Source: an uncultured Candidatus Nitrosopelagicus sp. (GTDB taxonomy: Archaea > Thermoproteota > Nitrososphaeria > Nitrososphaerales > Nitrosopumilaceae). Taken from it: a stretch of DNA of 8,894 nt. Below, in pieces: positions 5,339 to 8,894 of the stretch. The notes below the pieces were generated by a model, which did not search any database, was not told where the DNA came from, and saw nothing but the letters and a program-made list of their open reading frames with translations. A program made the translations under genes and the position numbers. The DNA is taken from positions 1 to 8,894 of the forward strand of contig CALBOT010000069.1 of assembly GCA_937896695.1 (NCBI GenBank). Reading direction: 5' to 3'. How positions within the stretch are numbered: the stretch's first letter is position 1; the number at the start of each line of letters is the position of its first letter.

Positions 5339-6462
5339 TGTGAGACACCAATAGTATTTCCTACACCAATTACAAGAACAGTTTGACCAGCAATAGTGTT
5401 ATCTCGTATCATTTGATAAAGTTCATCTTTTACGGTTTTTGCACTATTTGCAATATCTTCAGTCATCAGAGTAATGGCTTCATGAATTGATTGTTTTACA
5501 ACAAGAGCAAGAATTGGAATATTATTCTTAGTGGCAATTTCTTCTATTTTAAATCTCTCAGTACCGATACCACCAATTGCAGCACCAAAACCTTTTGCGA
5601 TAGATGCAGAATCTTCACCTTCAAGTTTTAATGATGCATCAATCATTATCACAAGATCAGGTTTTTTGATAGATATTATTTTTTCAAGTCCATCTCCAGG
5701 ACGGCCGACAGTTGCATTTGGGCCTTCAGCTTTCATTAGAAATAGTTCTCTATCTTCAAAACTTGTTTTTGACCAAACAGTTTCAAATGCAGCAGATTCT
5801 TTAGTAGTATCTAACATCATTTTGCCAACAATCATGGGACCAATTCCATCACCAATTGGTTGACCGTTTTTGATTGCAGGCATTGCATCTTTCAAAGCAA
5901 CAGATTCTTCCATAATGAACGGAATCATCATTTGTAATGGTAAAATTAATGGAAAGTTTTTTTGTTTTTTTGCAGTAAGGTAAAGATGTCTAGTATGCTT
6001 ATGGAATAATTGTAACGTGGTAACTATTTCTAACAAATTTTGAAGCTTGGATAATTCCACAGAAGACAAATTAGAAAACATTCCATTAATTTGTAATCGA
6101 ATAAAATCTTCTCTTGAACGAACCAAATGATTGATTTTTGTAATAATTCCATTTGGATCCATATCTACAGGCATGATTGTGAAATAATCAAAAAAACTAT
6201 CCAATTTTTTTGACGGATCAGATTTAGAAGTAAGATTGTTTTTTACATAATTCAGAAAATCTTTTTTTGTTGATTCTGTGTATTCTTCTAATTTCCCAAT
6301 TTCTTTTTTAATTTCATTTGATGAAATCATAAGCTGTATACGTTGTCCGTAAAAAACAAAGATTATGACAGGAAGAATCCATATAAGCATCATTAGTGTG
6401 TCAGTATCTTCACCAACCCATGCCAAAAATTCATCAAAATTGTAATCCAAAATTCCCAACAA
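5335..6462 (-). CDS. DUF1512 family membrane-anchored archaeal protein, possible HybD/GPR-like peptidase fold
   Basis: 375 residues from TTG 6462. A hydrophobic helix at ~23-39 (LMMLIWILPVIIFVFYG) is followed by basic residues and a helical linker, so the bulk should be cytoplasmic. FFDYFTIMPVDMDPNGI (~90-106) is the recognisable DUF1512 signature. The family has no established function. The C-terminal half carries GDGIGP (204-209), VGRPGDG (~252-258), PDLVIMIDASL (269-279), GIGTER (298-303), IPILALVVKQ and finally VLVIGVGNTIG (362-372). These resemble pieces of the HybD/germination-protease fold, with Asp205, Asp275 and perhaps His327 as candidate active residues, but with the GxGN strand at the C-terminus. 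TTG is favoured because an in-frame TGA precedes it directly and a TATA-like box lies ~25 bases upstream (leaderless); a second TTG is at 6459. The stop overlaps the zinc-ribbon start, and the gene diverges from TBP. Confidence 0.9.
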   Translation of the reverse strand: MLGILDYNFDEFLAWVGEDTDTLMMLIWILPVIIFVFYGQRIQLMISSNEIKKEIGKLEEYTESTKKDFLNYVKNNLTSKSDPSKKLDSFFDYFTIMPVDMDPNGIITKINHLVRSREDFIRLQINGMFSNLSSVELSKLQNLLEIVTTLQLFHKHTRHLYLTAKKQKNFPLILPLQMMIPFIMEESVALKDAMPAIKNGQPIGDGIGPMIVGKMMLDTTKESAAFETVWSKTSFEDRELFLMKAEGPNATVGRPGDGLEKIISIKKPDLVIMIDASLKLEGEDSASIAKGFGAAIGGIGTERFKIEEIATKNNIPILALVVKQSIHEAITLMTEDIANSAKTVKDELYQMIRDNTIAGQTVLVIGVGNTIGVSQ

Positions 6463-6480
6463 TCAAGTACTTTAATTTTC

Positions 6481-6490
6481 TAATTTAATC
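6481..6490 (-). promoter_or_regulatory. TATA-like box for the DUF1512 gene
   Basis: The minus strand reads GATTAAATTA, centred ~24-26 bases upstream of TTG 6462. This spacing fits a leaderless transcript that starts at the codon itself, the usual arrangement for many archaeal genes, and helps decide the TTG start. Confidence 0.45.
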
Positions 6491-6534
6491 ATATCCATGT
6501 AATTAAGAGTGAAAATACATGATTTCACGAGTAT

Positions 6535-6544
6535 TTTTATTAAT
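6535..6544 (+). promoter_or_regulatory. Possible TATA box for the TBP gene
   Basis: An AT-rich TTTTTATTAA element is centred ~27 bases before the TBP ATG at 6566, consistent with a leaderless or near-leaderless transcript. The whole 6463-6565 gap is AT-rich, so the exact box is uncertain. Confidence 0.3.
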
Positions 6545-6565
6545 GATATTTTTTTAAATTGAGAT

Positions 6566-7126
6566 ATGCCACAGACAAAGCCTATCATTAGTATTGAAAA
6601 TGTGGTGGCATCAGCTACAGTAGACCAAAAAATGGATCTTAATGATATTACAAAAAAATTTCCAGATGTAGAATATCATCCAGATCAGTTTCCAGGATTA
6701 GTGTTTAGATTGAAAAGTCCAAAAACAGCTACACTAATCTTTACTTCAGGAAAAATGGTTTGTACAGGTGCAAAATCAGAACAGATGTCAAAAAATGCTG
6801 TAAAAACCGTTGTTGAAAAATTAAGAAAAGGAAAAATCAAGGTTAAGAAAAACGCGGTTGTTACAATTCAAAATATTGTCGCTTCAATTAACTTAGGAGG
6901 AAGAATTCATCTTGAGCAGGCTGCAAGAACGCTACCAAGAAGTATGTACGAACCAGAACAATTTCCAGGTTTGATTCACAGAATGCTTGATCCAAAAACT
7001 GTCATCTTGTTGTTTTCTTCAGGAAAGCTTGTATGTACAGGTGCAAAAAAAGAGGAGGACGTATACCGTTCAGTGAATAATTTACATGCACTTTTAGAAG
7101 AAAAAAAATTAATGGTTTACGAGTAA
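6566..7126 (+). CDS. tbp: TATA-binding protein (TBP)
   Basis: This general transcription factor binds the TATA box and, with TFB, recruits archaeal RNA polymerase. The 186-residue product is two imperfect direct repeats forming the saddle. Repeat 1 (~7-90) has NVVASATVD, QFPGLVFRL, IFTSGKMVCTGAK. Repeat 2 (~98-182) has NIVASINLG, QFPGLIHRM, LFSSGKLVCTGAK. The four phenylalanines that intercalate into DNA in this family are present (F42 and F59; F133 and F150). The length is normal, and the C-terminal tail is short and only mildly acidic. The ATG start gives MPQTKPIISIENVVAS, as expected for archaeal TBPs. The gene diverges from DUF1512 and ends 4 bases from the convergent tRNA-binding gene. 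Thaumarchaea often carry more than one TBP; this may not be the only copy. Confidence 0.98.
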   Translation: MPQTKPIISIENVVASATVDQKMDLNDITKKFPDVEYHPDQFPGLVFRLKSPKTATLIFTSGKMVCTGAKSEQMSKNAVKTVVEKLRKGKIKVKKNAVVTIQNIVASINLGGRIHLEQAARTLPRSMYEPEQFPGLIHRMLDPKTVILLFSSGKLVCTGAKKEEDVYRSVNNLHALLEEKKLMVYE

Positions 7127-7130
7127 ATGA

Positions 7131-7457
7131 TTATTTGATTTTTGTTCCTGCAGGAACATCATCACTAACAGTTAGCCAGAAAGGTTTATCGTCAATATCA
7201 GCTGCCAATAGCATTGCGTTTGATTCAACTCCAGCCATTTTTTTAGGTTCAAGATTAGCAACAACAATCACTGTTTTGCCTATTAGATCCTCAGGCTCAT
7301 AGAATTGAGCCCCTCCAATAATTACATCACGTTCTTCATCTCCAAGAGAAATTGTACCTTTGATAATTCTTGATTTTTCAGGAATTTTTTCAGTAGATAC
7401 AATTTTTGCCACTCTTAGATCTAACTTTGAGAAATCATCATATGAGATATCATCCAT
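7131..7457 (-). CDS. Free-standing tRNA-binding OB-fold protein (MetRS-beta / CsaA-like)
   Basis: A 108-residue stand-alone EMAP-II/Trbp111-type domain, the module found at the C-terminus of many methionyl-tRNA synthetases and as the separate MetRS beta chain in archaea. Family landmarks are in order: FSKLDLRVAKIV (9-20), the GDEERDVIIGGAQFY strand (39-53), the helix PEDLIGKTVIVVANL (55-69), and the signature KKMAGVESNAMLLAA (72-86), followed by a short C-terminal extension ending PAGTKIK. It likely binds tRNA structure without sequence specificity and may supplement MetRS; partner binding is not visible in the sequence. ATG 7457 is preceded at ~25 bases by TTTAAAAT (7478-7485 as read on the plus strand), suggesting a leaderless message. 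Its stop is 4 bases from the TBP stop, tail to tail. Confidence 0.92.
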   Translation of the reverse strand: MDDISYDDFSKLDLRVAKIVSTEKIPEKSRIIKGTISLGDEERDVIIGGAQFYEPEDLIGKTVIVVANLEPKKMAGVESNAMLLAADIDDKPFWLTVSDDVPAGTKIK

Positions 7458-7477
7458 AATGCATCAATAATTGACGG

Positions 7478-7485
7478 TTTAAAAT
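7478..7485 (-). promoter_or_regulatory. TATA box for the tRNA-binding protein gene
   Basis: The minus strand reads ATTTTAAA, centred ~25 bases before ATG 7457. The position fits an archaeal TATA box with transcription starting at the start codon. Confidence 0.5.
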
Positions 7486-7552
7486 TAATTTCTAAATTTT
7501 TGGACTATAATTAAGACGAAGTATTTGATAAACCTAATATCTTCCAGTAATT

Positions 7553-7558
7553 GGGTGA
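7553..7558 (+). promoter_or_regulatory. Shine-Dalgarno that decides the SRPBCC start
   Basis: GGGTGA lies 4 bases before ATG 7563 and complements the archaeal 16S 3' end (GGTGA core). It favours this ATG over the in-frame TTG at 7551, four codons earlier, which would itself sit on the ribosome-binding sequence. Confidence 0.65.
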
Positions 7559-7562
7559 AAAT

Positions 7563-7979
7563 ATGGCAGAAATTAAAACATCTGTAACAATTAATGCAAC
7601 TCAAGAAAAAATTTGGGATGTTATATCAGATATCGACAATGAACCAAAATTTTGGAAGGGAACAAAAGAAGTCAGAAACATTTCAAAAGATGGAAATCAA
7701 ATATCAAGAGAGATTACCATTGCATTTCGTGATCAAAAATGCTTACAGAATGTAACAATTATTCCAAAAGAGACAATCAAAGCGGTTTTCACAAAAGGCG
7801 TTATTGTTGGAGAAAAAATTCTAACATTGAAAGATATGGAAAATTCGTGTGAATTAGAAGCAGTATGGGATGTAAAGCTTTCTGGAAAAATGGGATTGTT
7901 TACAGGCATAATAAAAAAACATATCAAAAGTGGAACAGAACAGGCATTACAAGCAATTAAAAAAGAAGTTGAAAATTAA
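7563..7979 (+). CDS. SRPBCC (START/Bet v1-like) superfamily protein
   Basis: 138 residues from ATG 7563 (MAEIKTSVTINATQEKIWDV). The pattern is that of a single-domain helix-grip fold: first strand with TSVTINATQEKIWDVISDIDNEPKFW, several beta strands (REITIAF, QNVTIIP, SCELEAVWDV), and a long C-terminal amphipathic helix (IKKHIKSGTEQALQAIKKEVEN). These proteins form a hydrophobic cavity for lipids, isoprenoids, polyketides or cofactors; nothing in the sequence fixes the ligand. The W at the end of the first helix region (KFWKGT) is typical of the polyketide cyclase/CoxG-like branch. Its stop codon overlaps the next gene's ATG as TAATG, so the two are co-translated, suggesting a link to the glycosyltransferase or its lipid substrate. 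No signal peptide; cytoplasmic. Confidence 0.88.
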   Translation: MAEIKTSVTINATQEKIWDVISDIDNEPKFWKGTKEVRNISKDGNQISREITIAFRDQKCLQNVTIIPKETIKAVFTKGVIVGEKILTLKDMENSCELEAVWDVKLSGKMGLFTGIIKKHIKSGTEQALQAIKKEVEN

Positions 7980-8894
7980 TGGTAGACATTTTCGTTGATG
8001 TTTTTAATTTTATTTTTACAGTAATACTTGTAGGAGTTTTTTTGGCATGGCTTTCATTGCTGAATTCCATGTATCAATCATTTACAAAGACACCATTTTT
8101 AGACACATTTCATAATACAAGTACAACAACACCAAAAGTATCAGTAATTTTACCTGCCAGAAATGAAGAAGAATTTATTTCAAAATGTTTAGAAACTTTA
8201 GGTTCACAAGATTATGAAAATTTTGAGATCATAGCAATTGATGACTCTTCAGAAGATAATACTGGACAGATAATTAAAAAATTTTCAAAAGAGAATTCAA
8301 AGATTATTCATGTCTGTGCAAGAGAGAAACCTGAAAAATGGATGGGTAAGAATTGGGCGTGTATAGAAGGATTCAAAAAAGCTACTGGAGAGATACTATT
8401 ATTTACAGATGCAGATACAAAATTTAAAAAAAATGTAATAACATTAGCAGTATCACATCTACAATCAGAAAACCTTGATGCAATAACAGTAATTCCTCGA
8501 CTTCGTTGTATTGACATAATTACAAAAATAACTTTACCAATGCTATCTACATTTTTACACTCAAGATATTCTGCATTAAACGTAAACAACCCAAAGAAGA
8601 AAGTAGGATACTTTTTTGGAAGTTTTTTTGTGATAAAACGAAAAGTGTATGAAGAAATTGGAACACATGAAATAGTCAAACAAGAGATAATCGAAGACGG
8701 AGCATTGGGCAAAATTACAAAAGAATCAGGTTATGCATTAAAAATGGTCAGAGGGGAACATCTGATTGAGGCATTGTACTCACGAAGTGCAAAAGAAATG
8801 TGGAATGGGTTAAAACGTCTAATGGTTCCACTATATCATCAAAGTTCTTCAACTGCAATAGGTGTATTTTTTGCAGTATTATTCATTTTATTCA
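7979..8894 (+). CDS. Membrane-anchored family 2 glycosyltransferase (partial, runs off the right edge)
   Basis: 305 codons are visible from ATG 7979, which overlaps the previous stop by one base. An N-terminal membrane helix (residues ~8-28) is followed by a GT-A domain: VSVILPARNEEEFI (54-67), EIIAIDDSSEDNT (83-95), the WMGKNWA motif (121-127), LLFTDADT (140-147) with the metal-binding DxD, and EIIEDGALG (236-244) supplying the likely catalytic Asp. A second hydrophobic segment (IGVFFAVLFILF) starts at ~294 as the window ends, so more membrane helices probably follow. The W-x-GK-x-WA motif and this topology resemble CrtQ-like and other lipid or carotenoid glycosyltransferases. The substrate is not known. 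Pairing with an SRPBCC protein fits a hydrophobic acceptor. The last part of the gene is missing because of the window edge, not truncation. Confidence 0.9.
   Translation, partial: MVDIFVDVFNFIFTVILVGVFLAWLSLLNSMYQSFTKTPFLDTFHNTSTTTPKVSVILPARNEEEFISKCLETLGSQDYENFEIIAIDDSSEDNTGQIIKKFSKENSKIIHVCAREKPEKWMGKNWACIEGFKKATGEILLFTDADTKFKKNVITLAVSHLQSENLDAITVIPRLRCIDIITKITLPMLSTFLHSRYSALNVNNPKKKVGYFFGSFFVIKRKVYEEIGTHEIVKQEIIEDGALGKITKESGYALKMVRGEHLIEALYSRSAKEMWNGLKRLMVPLYHQSSSTAIGVFFAVLFILF

Noticed and set aside
5531..5863. 110-codon plus-strand frame opposite DUF1512
   Set aside because: Ser/Pro/Ile-rich shadow of a well-supported gene.
7733..7927. Minus-strand frame opposite the SRPBCC gene
   Set aside because: Shadow with no motif. 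The SRPBCC frame has clear domain structure and a ribosome-binding site.
8308..8712. 134-codon minus-strand frame inside the glycosyltransferase gene
   Set aside because: The plus-strand frame carries DxD, WxGKNWA and ED motifs; the minus frame shows none and is Ser/Phe/Ile-biased.
1..8894. CRISPR array, insertion sequence or phage genes
   Set aside because: No regularly spaced direct repeats, transposase, integrase or terminal inverted repeats were seen. Repeats in the surface protein are protein-level motifs only.

Overview
Most of the window (from about base 720 to the end) looks like an AT-rich, roughly one-third G+C, ammonia-oxidising thaumarchaeon (Nitrosopumilus-like). The evidence is a type II methionine aminopeptidase, a two-repeat archaeal TATA-binding protein, an archaea-specific DUF1512 protein, a free-standing MetRS-beta-like tRNA-binding domain, a tRNA-Pro without encoded CCA, and TATA boxes about 25 bases ahead of genes. 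The first ~700 bases are different: about half G+C, with a textbook sigma70 promoter (TTGACA, 17-base spacer, TAATAC), a tRNA-Cys with encoded CCA, a perfect 12-bp-stem intrinsic terminator, and the last ~70 codons of a bacterial class I ribonucleotide reductase small subunit (nrdB). The two kinds of DNA meet inside one open frame near 693-728, so the 1034-codon ORF is a chimera. A metagenome assembly join is the simplest explanation; a real insertion is possible but must be shown with reads across the join.

Layout. 1-166 (-): start of an unrecognised bacterial-like gene running off the edge. 234-349 (+): sigma70 promoter and tRNA-Cys. 445-474: terminator shared by the convergent tRNA-Cys and nrdB tail. 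498-3602 (-): nrdB tail fused to a secreted thaumarchaeal protein with a signal peptide, a lamin-tail-like domain and a series of beta-sandwich repeats. 3738-4013 (-): small membrane protein with a zinc ribbon. 4137-4210 (-): tRNA-Pro(UGG). 4276-5169 (+): methionine aminopeptidase. 5159-5338 (-): 59-residue zinc-ribbon protein, overlapping by ATGA the DUF1512 gene at 5335-6462 (-). 6566-7126 (+): TBP. 7131-7457 (-): tRNA-binding OB-fold protein. 7563-7979 (+) and 7979-8894 (+, cut by the edge): an SRPBCC protein and a membrane glycosyltransferase in a tight operon.

How the genes relate. The archaeal part is mostly housekeeping genes in short divergent and convergent units: transcription initiation (TBP), N-terminal protein processing (MetAP), tRNA and tRNA binding. 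Three parts are less ordinary. The DUF1512 protein is membrane anchored, and its C-terminal half carries motifs that resemble the HybD/GPR peptidase fold in circularly permuted order; it is translationally coupled to a tiny zinc-ribbon protein. The lamin-tail surface protein is a large envelope or extracellular protein whose true C-terminus is missing here. The SRPBCC-glycosyltransferase pair suggests lipid or isoprenoid-linked chemistry at the membrane. No CRISPR array, insertion sequence, phage gene or replication origin was seen.
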